Shown here piece by piece: positions 7,057 to 15,348 of a DNA stretch of 27,777 nucleotides. The stretch spans positions 1 to 27,777 of the forward strand of contig CABYWQ010000010.1 in assembly GCA_902522775.1 (NCBI GenBank). Reading direction: 5' to 3'. Source of the DNA: Eutrophosalina sp902522775 (GTDB taxonomy: Bacteria > Bacteroidota > Bacteroidia > Flavobacteriales > Flavobacteriaceae). A program made the position numbers and the translations under genes. Numbering within the stretch: position 1 is the first letter of the stretch; the number at the start of each line of letters is the position of its first letter. The notes beneath the pieces are model-generated. The model worked only from the letters and a program-made list of their open reading frames with translations. It had not been told where the DNA came from and searched no databases.

Positions 7057-8299
7057 ATTTTTCCTTCTATTTTTATTTTTTTCACTTTCTGTATCCTCGC
7101 AAAAATTAAGTTATTCACCATATTCATATTTTGGTAAAGGTGATACGGCTTTTTCATCAACAGCTGAAAATCAAATGATGGGGGGCTTATTAGTGTATTA
7201 TGATAGTACACATGTAAACCTTAATAATGCGGCATCCCTTTCAAAATTAAAATTTGTTAATTACAATTTAGGAGTTGATCTTAAGAGTATTTCTTTTAAA
7301 AACAATCAAGTTGATGAAAAGTCTACCGCTGCAGGTTTGAAATATATATCTGTTTCTATACCAACAAAATTATTTGCTTTTTCATTTGGATTAAAGCCTG
7401 ACAGTTCAGTTGGTTATTTTCTAGAAAGTAGAGATGAAAATAAAACACCATCCGAAGTAAATAGATTTGAAGGGGATGGAGGAATTAATACTGCATTTTT
7501 ATCATTGGGGTTTGAAATCTTAAAAAATTGGGGATTGGGTATATCATCGTCTTATTCATTTGGAAATTTAGATCATTATCAATCTAAATTTTTAGAAGAT
7601 GTTGAGTTGTACACAAAAGTTTCTAACGAGTCGTCTTTAAGTGGTTTAAATTTAAGTTTATCGACAGTTTTTCAAACAAAAATTTCAGATAAAATAATAT
7701 TAAAAACAGCTTTAAATTATTCTCAAGAGTCTAAATTAAAATCAAAAAATAATCAATCTATTGCAACATTAAAACAAGAAGGAAGTTATGGTGGTGATGT
7801 TCAAGAAACTGATCTTGATCGTTTGGGTATTAGAGAAACTACATTTTTAATTCCAAAATCTATTAGTTATGGATTTGGACTTGGCGAAGATAAAAAATGG
7901 TTTTTAGGAGCAAGCTTCAAAAAACAAGATGGTGGCGGTTATGAAAACCAGATAATGAATTTAGATAATGTTCAATTTAAAGATTCTAAATTATATTCGT
8001 TTGGAGGTTTTTATTTACCACAATATGATTCATTTACTAGCTATTTTAATACCATAATATACAGATTTGGAGTTAGGTATGAGTCAGGTGGACTTTATGT
8101 AAATGGAGAACAAATTAATGATTTTGGTATAAATTTTGGTTTTAGTTTACCTTTAGCTAACTTATCAAGTGCTAACATAGGTTTTGAAATTGGCCAACGA
8201 GGAACTAACAAATCTGGATTGGTTAAGGAAAATTATTTTAGTTTAAAACTTGGGTTTTCGCTCAATGATATTTGGTTTATAAAAAGTTTGTACAATTAA
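7049..8299 (+). CDS. Putative outer-membrane beta-barrel protein
   Basis: The 416-aa product starts with a signal peptide (MHRFFLLFLFFSLSVSSQ). It continues with the SYSPYSYFGKGD and GLLVYYDS stretches seen in Bacteroidota outer-membrane proteins related to the OmpP1/FadL group. The body alternates short beta-like strands rich in Ser, Gly and aromatic residues, and ends KLGFSLNDIWFIKSLYN. The ATG at 7049 overlaps the coaX stop and puts the signal peptide at the very start; an in-frame TTG at 7031 lies within coaX and adds a polar lead. It belongs to the conserved run coaX-OMP-TPR-lptC. No ligand or transport role can be read from the sequence. Confidence 0.82.
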   Translation: MHRFFLLFLFFSLSVSSQKLSYSPYSYFGKGDTAFSSTAENQMMGGLLVYYDSTHVNLNNAASLSKLKFVNYNLGVDLKSISFKNNQVDEKSTAAGLKYISVSIPTKLFAFSFGLKPDSSVGYFLESRDENKTPSEVNRFEGDGGINTAFLSLGFEILKNWGLGISSSYSFGNLDHYQSKFLEDVELYTKVSNESSLSGLNLSLSTVFQTKISDKIILKTALNYSQESKLKSKNNQSIATLKQEGSYGGDVQETDLDRLGIRETTFLIPKSISYGFGLGEDKKWFLGASFKKQDGGGYENQIMNLDNVQFKDSKLYSFGGFYLPQYDSFTSYFNTIIYRFGVRYESGGLYVNGEQINDFGINFGFSLPLANLSSANIGFEIGQRGTNKSGLVKENYFSLKLGFSLNDIWFIKSLYN

Positions 8300-8310
8300 A
8301 ATTTGAGTAT

Positions 8311-9687
8311 ATGAAATTTAAATTACTAGCATTTTTACTTACAGTTAATGTTTCTTTTTCACAATCTTCCGATGATTGTATAAGTAACTTGTCAATTTTT
8401 GCTGAATATTATAAAGTTAAAAATTATGATTCTGCATATGAGCCGTGGATGAAAGTAAGACAAGAATGTCCGAACATGAATGCCGCTATTTACTCATATG
8501 GTAAAAGAATGCTCGAGCATTATATTAAGACAAGTGAAGGAGAACAAAAAATTGCATACCAAAATGATTTGATAAAACTTTATGATGAATGGTTGGTTAA
8601 TTTTCCTGCACTTAGAGGAAGAAAAATCATTGGCGAAATTATATCTAATAAAGCCCAAGCAATGTTAGATAATAAATTTGCATCAAAATCAGAAATTTAT
8701 AAAGTGTTTGATAATGCTTACAGCCTAGATAGATCAAGTTTTGATGATCCTAAACCGCTGTACAATTATTTTAAAACTTATTATGAATTATATAAAGAGG
8801 GTTTAGACGGAGTTACTTTATCAATGGTTTTTAATAAATATGAAGATATTTCTGAGAGATTTGAAGAAGTCATTGATGGATACTCTAAACAATTAGATGT
8901 CATATTAAAAAAAGAAGAAACTGGACAAGCATTAAGTTCAAGAGAAAAATCTAACAAAAGAGCTTTTGGTATAAATTCCAATGCATCTCTTACATACTTG
9001 AAAAATTTAAACGCTATAATAGCAAAAGAATCAACTTGTGAAAATTTGGTTCCATTGTATAGAAAAAATTTGGAAGAAAATAAAGAAAATCCGATATGGT
9101 TAAATAGGGCAGCCAGTAGAATGGATAGTAAAGACTGTTCAGATGATCCATTATTCGTAGAATTGGTCGAACTTTTACATAATTTAAATCCATCTGCTAA
9201 TTCAGCATATTATCTTGGATTATTGAATGATAAAAAAGGTAATGTAAATGAGGCCTTAAAATTTTATAATGAATCAATTGAATTAGAAACTGATAATATT
9301 AAAAAAGCTAGAATACTTTATAAAATTGCTTCTAAATTTAAAAAATCTAATCAGTTTTCTAAATCAAGAAGTTATGCAAGAAAAGCTTTAAATTATCAAC
9401 CTTCTATGGGTAGTGCCTATTTACTTATTGCTAATCTATATGCTTCTAGTGCTAATAATTGCGGTAATTCTCAATTTGAGAAACGAGCTGTTTATTGGCT
9501 CGCTGCTGAGCAAGCTAGAAAAGCTGCAAGTGTAGATGCAAGAGTAAAAAGAATTGCTGAAAGAACTGCCGTTAGCTATGAAGGAAGAGCACCTTCAAAA
9601 ACAGATATTTTTACAGAAGCTAATGCTGGTGAGGTAATTACATTTAGCTGTTGGATTGGGCAATCTGTTACTGTGCCAAATCTATAA
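8311..9687 (+). CDS. Secreted TPR-repeat protein
   Basis: The 458-aa product has a signal peptide (MKFKLLAFLLTVNVSFS) and a helical body. A recognisable TPR array lies at about residues 305-395: SAYYLGLLNDKKGNVNEALK, then an IASKFKKSNQFSKSRSYARK repeat and the helix SAYLLIANLY. The N-terminal half is helical with weaker repeats. The ATG at 8311 gives a proper signal peptide; the in-frame TTG at 8272 lies in the preceding gene. It is 11 nt after the OMP gene and overlaps the lptC start by one base (TAATG). A periplasmic scaffold role linked to envelope assembly is plausible from context only. Confidence 0.83.
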   Translation: MKFKLLAFLLTVNVSFSQSSDDCISNLSIFAEYYKVKNYDSAYEPWMKVRQECPNMNAAIYSYGKRMLEHYIKTSEGEQKIAYQNDLIKLYDEWLVNFPALRGRKIIGEIISNKAQAMLDNKFASKSEIYKVFDNAYSLDRSSFDDPKPLYNYFKTYYELYKEGLDGVTLSMVFNKYEDISERFEEVIDGYSKQLDVILKKEETGQALSSREKSNKRAFGINSNASLTYLKNLNAIIAKESTCENLVPLYRKNLEENKENPIWLNRAASRMDSKDCSDDPLFVELVELLHNLNPSANSAYYLGLLNDKKGNVNEALKFYNESIELETDNIKKARILYKIASKFKKSNQFSKSRSYARKALNYQPSMGSAYLLIANLYASSANNCGNSQFEKRAVYWLAAEQARKAASVDARVKRIAERTAVSYEGRAPSKTDIFTEANAGEVITFSCWIGQSVTVPNL

Positions 9688-10229
9688 TGAACTTCAAATT
9701 ATTTTTTTACATTTTTCTTTTACTAATTATTTGTTCTTGTGAAGATTACTTTGATGATGTAAAAAAAATAAATTTTCAAGAATTGATTCCAGCTGGTAAA
9801 ACTCAAAATTTTGTTCTCAGATATACCGATTCTGCAAATTTAAAAGCCATTCTTAAGTCTCCGCTTAATATTGATTACACCAATCAAATTTTTCCCTACT
9901 CTGAATTTCCTGACGGAATTGATATTGAGTTTTTTGATAAAAAAGAAGGCTCAACAAAAGTTTCTGCTAATTATGGGATTGTGTATTATTTAACAAAGAT
10001 TGTAAGTCTTGAAGGTAATGTAATTATTCAATCACCGGATAGTTCTTTTGTAAAATCAAATCAGATTTTTTGGGATCCTGAGCAGGAGTGGTTGTTCACA
10101 GAAGAAAAAATTGTATTTTCAAGTGATGATTATAATATTAGAGCTGAAAAAATGGACGCAGACCGTTCATTTAAATTGTTAAAAACCGGTAAACTTGATG
10201 GAAGTTTCCTGTTTGAAGATGAAAAATAA
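9687..10229 (+). CDS. lptC: LPS export ABC transporter periplasmic protein LptC
   Basis: The 180-aa product begins MNFKLFFYIFLLLIICSC, a lipoprotein-like signal. The rest fits the LptC beta-jellyroll: FVLRYTDSANLKAILKSP, the strand pair around YSEFPDGIDIEFFD, then KVSANYGIVYYLTKIVSLEGNVII and the closing IRAEKMDAD. LptC bridges the inner-membrane LptBFG transporter and LptA in moving lipopolysaccharide to the outer membrane. The start at 9687 overlaps the TPR stop by one base and places the signal at the N-terminus. The assignment rests on both the domain pattern and the conserved flavobacterial gene order. Confidence 0.85.
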   Translation: MNFKLFFYIFLLLIICSCEDYFDDVKKINFQELIPAGKTQNFVLRYTDSANLKAILKSPLNIDYTNQIFPYSEFPDGIDIEFFDKKEGSTKVSANYGIVYYLTKIVSLEGNVIIQSPDSSFVKSNQIFWDPEQEWLFTEEKIVFSSDDYNIRAEKMDADRSFKLLKTGKLDGSFLFEDEK

Positions 10230-10232
10230 TTT

Positions 10233-10415
10233 ATGAAATATCCACCATTTTTTGATTATTTGTATCTGTTTATAGCAGTTTTTATTTTTTCTGATATTTT
10301 AATTTTTAAAGACTCTATATCTGGAAATGAGATCTTACTTTTTTTTGGTTTTTTATCTCTTTTAATGTTTTTTTTTAGAAGACACTTTAGAAAAAAGTTC
10401 AATAGAAGAAAATAG
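10233..10415 (+). CDS. Small two-helix membrane protein
   Basis: This 60-aa protein has two hydrophobic segments (about residues 8-25 and 34-48) and a strongly basic tail, RRHFRKKFNRRK, which should stay cytoplasmic. It starts 3 nt after the lptC stop. In related genomes, as I recall, a similar small protein sits at this place, so it is probably real despite its size. Function unknown. Confidence 0.72.
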   Translation: MKYPPFFDYLYLFIAVFIFSDILIFKDSISGNEILLFFGFLSLLMFFFRRHFRKKFNRRK

Positions 10416-10561
10416 TTTTTTTATTAAATAAGTCCTTAATATTATTTTAATAACCTCACAATTATGCAAAATTAATTAATTATTTAAATTAGATATTCTT
10501 TAACCTAAAAATGATCTAATTTCAACGATTATTTGTATTTTCGTCTCCTAATTTTTTAATA

Positions 10562-12673
10562 ATGGCAGTTTTAGGAAGTTTAAGAAGAAATTCATTTGTT
10601 TTAATTGCAGTTATTGGCATGGCTTTGTTTGCTTTTGTAATTGCTGGTGTTTTTGATGGAAACTCTCTCCAATCTCAGGATCCAATTGGTAAAATAAATG
10701 GTAAAAAATTATCTTTAAATGACTTTAGAAACAAGGTAGATGTCTTTAAAAAATCTTATAATTTTGGTGATTTACAATCAATTAATTCTGCTTGGGACCA
10801 AACCGTAAGAACAGAGTTGTTTAATCAACAAATTGAGGAATTAGGAATAAATTCTGGTAAAGATCATTTAGAATTTTTCATCTCTAATAATCCTAACTTT
10901 GCTGAAAATCCAAGATTTTTGAATGATGCTGGACTTTTTGATATTGAATTGTTCACTGATTTTATATCTGAATTAAAGGATTTTGACCCTCAAGGTTACA
11001 ATCAGTGGAGCTTGCAAGAATCTGAGTTCAAAAATCAAATAAATACAGACACATATTTAAACTTAATTTTTTCAGGGCTTAATTCTAATATATTTGAAGC
11101 TAAGAATGAGTTCTTAAAGTCTAATGAACTTGTTGATATTTCATTTGTAAAAATACCTTTTCAATCAATTGACGATAGTTTAGTGCCTGTTTCTAATTCA
11201 GAAGTATCAAAATATATCAAAAACAATCCAAGTGATTTTGAGCAAGAAGAAAGTAGAGATATTCATTATGTACTTTTTGATGAAAAACCATCAAAAAGAG
11301 ATGAAAGAGAATTGAGATTAAGACTTTCTGAATTATTGGTCGAAAAGGAAGAGTTTAATCAAGTTTCCAAGTTAAATGAAGTCATACCAAGTTTTTTAAC
11401 AACCAACGATATCGATTTATATCTTGAAGAAAACTCTGATATTCCTTATGATACTATTTACAGACCTAAAGGATTTTTCCCTTCTAATCATGGTGAATTA
11501 ATTTTTAATTTAAATAAAAATAAAACTTATGGTCCATATGTAGATGGTGAATATTTTAAAGTAACAAAACTACTTGACAAAAAAAATAATGGTAACGCAA
11601 GGGCTAGTCATATTTTAATTTCTTATTCAGGAGCTGAAGGATCCACACCACAAGTTAACAGAACTAAAGATGAGGCTAGAAAAGAAGCAAATAGGATTTT
11701 AGGCTTAGTTAGGTCAAACTCAAATAACTTTTCCACATTTGCATTGGAAAATTCTGATGGTCCATCCAAAACAAATGGTGGTGATTTAGGTTTCTTTCAA
11801 GAAGGTATGATGACTAAATCATTTAATGATTTTGTATTTAAAAATAGAGTTGGTAGAATTGGATTAGTTGAAACAGAATTTGGTTTTCATATTATAAAAA
11901 TAACTGCAAAAGAAGATTTAGTTAAAGTTGCTACATTGGCTCTTAAAAATATTCCTTCAGAAAAAACAAGTGATTCTATTTTTAATATTACTTCAAAATT
12001 TGAGATTGAGCTTTCAAGCTCAGGTAATATCACTGATGTAGCTGAAAAAAATAACATTGAGTTTAAAACTCAAAATAATATTAATAGATTGGATCATGAC
12101 TTACCTGGTTTACCAAATCAAAGAAGATTAGTTCAATGGTTATTCAACGATGACACATCAATTAATGACTATCAAAGGTTCGATGTTTCAAATGGTGGCT
12201 ATGTTATTGCTCAGTTGATAGATAAAAAAGATGAAGGCTTACAGAGTAATGAGCTAGCTTTATTAAATGTTTTACCAATTTTAAAAAATGAGAAAAAAGC
12301 TGAAATTATTTTAAATAATAATAAAAATATTAGCTCACTTGAAGAATTGGCTAAATCAAATAATACTGAAATTATCAACGTTGATGCAATAAATAAAAAT
12401 ACTCCTGTTGTTTCTCAAGCTGGATACGAGCCTGGACTTATTGGAAAATCATTCTCTTTGGAATTAAATCAAGTATCAGACCTTTTTGTAGGTGAAACTG
12501 GTGTATATATGATAAGGTTAGATAAAAAAAATAATAGTTCAAGTGAACCAAATTCATATACTCCTTTTCAAAATCAAATGACTTCCAAGTATAGATCTAA
12601 TCTTGATTTTGCAGTTTTAGAATCATTAAAAGAGTCTGCTGATATTGATGATAATAGATCAGCTTATTATTAA
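10562..12673 (+). CDS. PpiD-type periplasmic peptidyl-prolyl isomerase / foldase
   Basis: The 703-aa product has one N-terminal membrane anchor (residues 12-32, VLIAVIGMALFAFVIAGVF) behind a short basic stretch. The SurA/PpiD chaperone-like region follows (GKINGKKLSLNDFRNKVD and the helices after it). A parvulin domain covers about residues 345-455, with ARASHILISY at its start, then NGGDLGFFQEGMM, and GFHIIKIT at its end. The C-terminal region is a second chaperone-like arm. It should help fold outer-membrane and secreted proteins on the periplasmic side of the inner membrane. A 146-nt spacer upstream suggests its own promoter. Its last 4 nt overlap the convergent DUF456 gene. Confidence 0.9.
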   Translation: MAVLGSLRRNSFVLIAVIGMALFAFVIAGVFDGNSLQSQDPIGKINGKKLSLNDFRNKVDVFKKSYNFGDLQSINSAWDQTVRTELFNQQIEELGINSGKDHLEFFISNNPNFAENPRFLNDAGLFDIELFTDFISELKDFDPQGYNQWSLQESEFKNQINTDTYLNLIFSGLNSNIFEAKNEFLKSNELVDISFVKIPFQSIDDSLVPVSNSEVSKYIKNNPSDFEQEESRDIHYVLFDEKPSKRDERELRLRLSELLVEKEEFNQVSKLNEVIPSFLTTNDIDLYLEENSDIPYDTIYRPKGFFPSNHGELIFNLNKNKTYGPYVDGEYFKVTKLLDKKNNGNARASHILISYSGAEGSTPQVNRTKDEARKEANRILGLVRSNSNNFSTFALENSDGPSKTNGGDLGFFQEGMMTKSFNDFVFKNRVGRIGLVETEFGFHIIKITAKEDLVKVATLALKNIPSEKTSDSIFNITSKFEIELSSSGNITDVAEKNNIEFKTQNNINRLDHDLPGLPNQRRLVQWLFNDDTSINDYQRFDVSNGGYVIAQLIDKKDEGLQSNELALLNVLPILKNEKKAEIILNNNKNISSLEELAKSNNTEIINVDAINKNTPVVSQAGYEPGLIGKSFSLELNQVSDLFVGETGVYMIRLDKKNNSSSEPNSYTPFQNQMTSKYRSNLDFAVLESLKESADIDDNRSAYY

Positions 12674-13155
12674 AGGCTTGATAAAACTGAGTACAAAAAA
12701 TAAATTAAAAAAATTACAGTAATAATAGTTTTCAAAACTGTTCCAGCTAGAACCCCAATTAAAGATCCAAGAGCAGGTAGTATAGAATTTGATACTGTTT
12801 TTTTTGCAATAATTTCACCTGTCAATGCACCAAGAAAAGGACCAAAGATCAGTCCAATGGGGCCCAAAATAAATAATCCAAGTAACAGACCAATGGTTGC
12901 ACCAATTTGCCCTCCATTAGACCCTCCAAGTTTTTGAACACCTATAATTGGGATTACATAATCAATGACAGAAATAAGAAATGCAATTAAAAAAGTTATA
13001 GTTAGGAACCAAAAACTAAAACTCACATAAGACGTGAAATGTAAGATTAGTAAACCAAACCAAGAAGCAATTGGACCGGGTAAAATAGGTAAAAAACTAC
13101 CAATTATTCCTATTAAACAAAAAATAACTCCAATTATTAAAAGAAAAATATCCAT
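12670..13155 (-). CDS. DUF456 family membrane protein
   Basis: The 161-aa product is almost entirely hydrophobic with four to five predicted membrane segments. It has the DUF456 (PF04306) pattern: an N-terminal GSFLPILPGP loop after the first helix, a central GGSNGGQIGATIGLLLGLF glycine-rich stretch, and GPIGLIFGPFLGALTGE. Function of the family is unknown. It is convergent with ppiD (4-nt overlap) and divergent from the TonB-C-like gene with only 37 nt between starts. Confidence 0.9.
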   Translation of the reverse strand: MDIFLLIIGVIFCLIGIIGSFLPILPGPIASWFGLLILHFTSYVSFSFWFLTITFLIAFLISVIDYVIPIIGVQKLGGSNGGQIGATIGLLLGLFILGPIGLIFGPFLGALTGEIIAKKTVSNSILPALGSLIGVLAGTVLKTIITVIFLIYFLYSVLSSL

Positions 13156-13192
13156 AGTAATTTTTAATACAATTTTTGTAATTTCATATGGG

Positions 13193-13663
13193 ATGGCTAA
13201 TATAAAATTAATTTTTATTTTTTTTATTTTCTTTAACTCTTGTAATTATTATTCTCAAGAAAAATCTAATAATGATGTACAAAAAGAGACATCATGGGCT
13301 AATACTGATGAATATCCTTCAACTAATGATTGTGATAGAATCAATGATAAAAATTTAAGAATAGATTGTTTCAATAAATACATTTCAGATTTAGTTATTC
13401 AAAATTTAATTTTAGAGGATATAAAAATTAAATCAATTTTAAATGATACTGTTTTTTTTGAATTAACAATTGATAAAAATGGAACAATTATTCTAGATAA
13501 AATATCAGATTATAATCAAATTATGAACTCAATTGATAATTTTGAAGATTCAGTAAAAAATATTTTTAAAAGTTTACCAAAAGTTTTACCAGCAACAAAA
13601 ACTAACTTAGGAGTAACTGTTAATTCTAAAATAAAGTTACCCGTAATATTAAAGTCTAATTAA
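13193..13663 (+). CDS. Lipoprotein with TonB C-terminal-like domain
   Basis: The 156-aa product has a lipoprotein-type signal (MANIKLIFIFFIFFNSC, C17). The mature part resembles the C-terminal domain of Bacteroidota TonB-like proteins: two cysteines in TNDCDRINDKNLRIDCF, a helix ISDLVIQNLILED, then two strands (VFFELTIDKNGTI) and SLPKVLPATKTN before a final strand. No proline-rich periplasmic linker or N-terminal membrane anchor of a true TonB is present, so it may not energise receptors. The ATG at 13193 is used because an earlier in-frame start at 13034 would run through the opposite-strand DUF456 gene and destroy the signal peptide. It overlaps ruvC by one base. Confidence 0.68.
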   Translation: MANIKLIFIFFIFFNSCNYYSQEKSNNDVQKETSWANTDEYPSTNDCDRINDKNLRIDCFNKYISDLVIQNLILEDIKIKSILNDTVFFELTIDKNGTIILDKISDYNQIMNSIDNFEDSVKNIFKSLPKVLPATKTNLGVTVNSKIKLPVILKSN

Positions 13664-14214
13664 TGAATAGTAAAATAATTTTAGGAATTGATCCAGGAAC
13701 TACAATAATGGGATATGGGATTATAAAAGTTACTGGTGAAAATGCTAGTTTAATTGATTTTAACGATTTTAGTTTAAAAAAATTAGATAATCATTACTTG
13801 AAGTTGAAAAAGATTTTTTCTTCGTTAACTGAAATTATTGATAAATATAATCCGGATGAAATAGCTATTGAAGCACCTTTTTTTGGAAAAAATGTCCAGT
13901 CTATGTTAAAGCTTGGTAGGGCTCAGGGCGTGGCAATGGCAGCTGGATTGGTAAAAGAAATTCCAATTACTGAATATTCACCTAAAAAAATAAAAATGGC
14001 AATTACTGGAAATGGAAACGCTTCTAAAGAGCAAGTTGCTAAAATGTTACAAAGTATTTTAAAGTTCGATGAAATTCCAAAAAATTTAGATTCAACAGAT
14101 GGCTTAGCAGCTGCAATGTGTCATTTTTTTAACTCAAAAAAAATTACTTCTATTGGTACTAAATTTAGTGGTTGGCAATCTTACATTAAAAATAATCCTG
14201 AAAAGATTAGCTAA
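13663..14214 (+). CDS. ruvC: Holliday junction endodeoxyribonuclease RuvC
   Basis: The 183-aa product resolves Holliday junctions in recombination repair with RuvAB. The RNase H-like active site is intact: D10 (ILGIDPGTT), E70 (AIEAPFF), and D143/D146 (NLDSTDGLAAAMCH). The basic loop with GKNVQSMLKLGRAQG is typical. Length matches the family. The start overlaps the upstream stop by one base (TAATG). The stop abuts hemW directly. Confidence 0.97.
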   Translation: MNSKIILGIDPGTTIMGYGIIKVTGENASLIDFNDFSLKKLDNHYLKLKKIFSSLTEIIDKYNPDEIAIEAPFFGKNVQSMLKLGRAQGVAMAAGLVKEIPITEYSPKKIKMAITGNGNASKEQVAKMLQSILKFDEIPKNLDSTDGLAAAMCHFFNSKKITSIGTKFSGWQSYIKNNPEKIS

Positions 14215-15348
14215 TTGTCGGGTATTTATATTCATATTCCTTTTTGTAAACAAGCATGTCATTACTGTAACTTCCACTTTTCAACGAACTTAAAATCAAA
14301 AGATTTGATTATTAAGGCTATTACTGATGAGATTATTCTAAAAGCAAAATTTAATAATGAAGTTATTGAAACAATTTACTTTGGTGGGGGTACCCCATCT
14401 ATATTGGATTTAAATGATTTTGAAAAAATTTTAAATTCAATATTTAAAAATTATAAAATAGGAACTGACCCTGAAATAACATTAGAAGCAAATCCAGATG
14501 ATTTATCAAAAGCGAAATTAAAGATTTTAAAAAAACAATCAATTAACAGATTAAGTATAGGGGTTCAGTCATTCGTAGAAAAGGAATTAAAACTAATGAA
14601 TCGAGCTCATGATTCAAATAAGGCAATAAAATCAATCGAAATATCTAAGTTAATATTTGATAATATATCTGTTGATTTATTATATGGATTACCTGATTCA
14701 TCTGTTGATACATTGAATTATAATATTGAAATATTAACAAAATTCAATGTAAATCATATTTCGTCTTATGCAATTACTCTGGAACCTAAGACTGCTTTAG
14801 AAAAATATGTGAAAAATGGATTAGTTGAATTACCTGATGATAATATTGTATTTGATCAATTTATTTATGTAAATAAAGAATTAGTAGCTAACAATTATAT
14901 TAATTATGAGTTATCGAGTTTTGCAAAACCAAATTTTTTTTCGAAAAATAATACAGCATATTGGAAAAGAAAAAAATACATAGGTATTGGACCTTCCGCA
15001 CACAGTTATGATGGAATTAATAGAAGTTGGAATATTTCAAATAACAAAAAATATGTTGATCAAATTAACTCAGGAAATTTGTACTACAAAATTGAAAAAC
15101 TCTCAAAAATTGACCACTACAATGAATATATAATGACTGGTCTAAGAACCATGTGGGGTATATCCTTAAGTTATTTAGAAAATAAATTTGATAAACAATT
15201 CAAGGATTATTTTTTGAAGCATGTAAAAAAATATGTTGATCAAAATTTAATAAAAATTAATGATGATGTTTACAAAACAACAGAATCTGGAAGATTTCTT
15301 GCGGATGGGATAGCATCAGAACTGTTTATTGTAAATTTATCTAACTAA
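14215..15348 (+). CDS. hemW: Radical SAM heme chaperone HemW (coproporphyrinogen III oxidase-like)
   Basis: The 377-aa product has the radical SAM motif CKQACHYC (C11, C15, C18) followed by N-F, as in HemW and unlike the CxxxCxxCxC of HemN. It also has TIYFGGGTPSIL, the EANPDDL strand, RLSIGVQSF, and a full HemW C-terminal domain (GIGPSAHSYDG, YIMTGLRTMWGI). HemW is a heme-binding radical SAM protein thought to hand heme to respiratory enzymes. The start is TTG at 14215, directly after the ruvC TAA; no ATG lies near, and family members begin at exactly this SGIYIHIPFC position. Confidence 0.95.
   Translation: MSGIYIHIPFCKQACHYCNFHFSTNLKSKDLIIKAITDEIILKAKFNNEVIETIYFGGGTPSILDLNDFEKILNSIFKNYKIGTDPEITLEANPDDLSKAKLKILKKQSINRLSIGVQSFVEKELKLMNRAHDSNKAIKSIEISKLIFDNISVDLLYGLPDSSVDTLNYNIEILTKFNVNHISSYAITLEPKTALEKYVKNGLVELPDDNIVFDQFIYVNKELVANNYINYELSSFAKPNFFSKNNTAYWKRKKYIGIGPSAHSYDGINRSWNISNNKKYVDQINSGNLYYKIEKLSKIDHYNEYIMTGLRTMWGISLSYLENKFDKQFKDYFLKHVKKYVDQNLIKINDDVYKTTESGRFLADGIASELFIVNLSN

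Noticed and set aside
10416..10561. A small RNA or hidden gene in the lptC-ppiD spacer
   Set aside because: Only AT-rich sequence with weak palindromes; no hairpin with a U tract, no plausible ORF.
13034..13192. N-terminal extension of the TonB-C-like lipoprotein
   Set aside because: It is antisense to the DUF456 coding sequence and would bury the lipoprotein signal.
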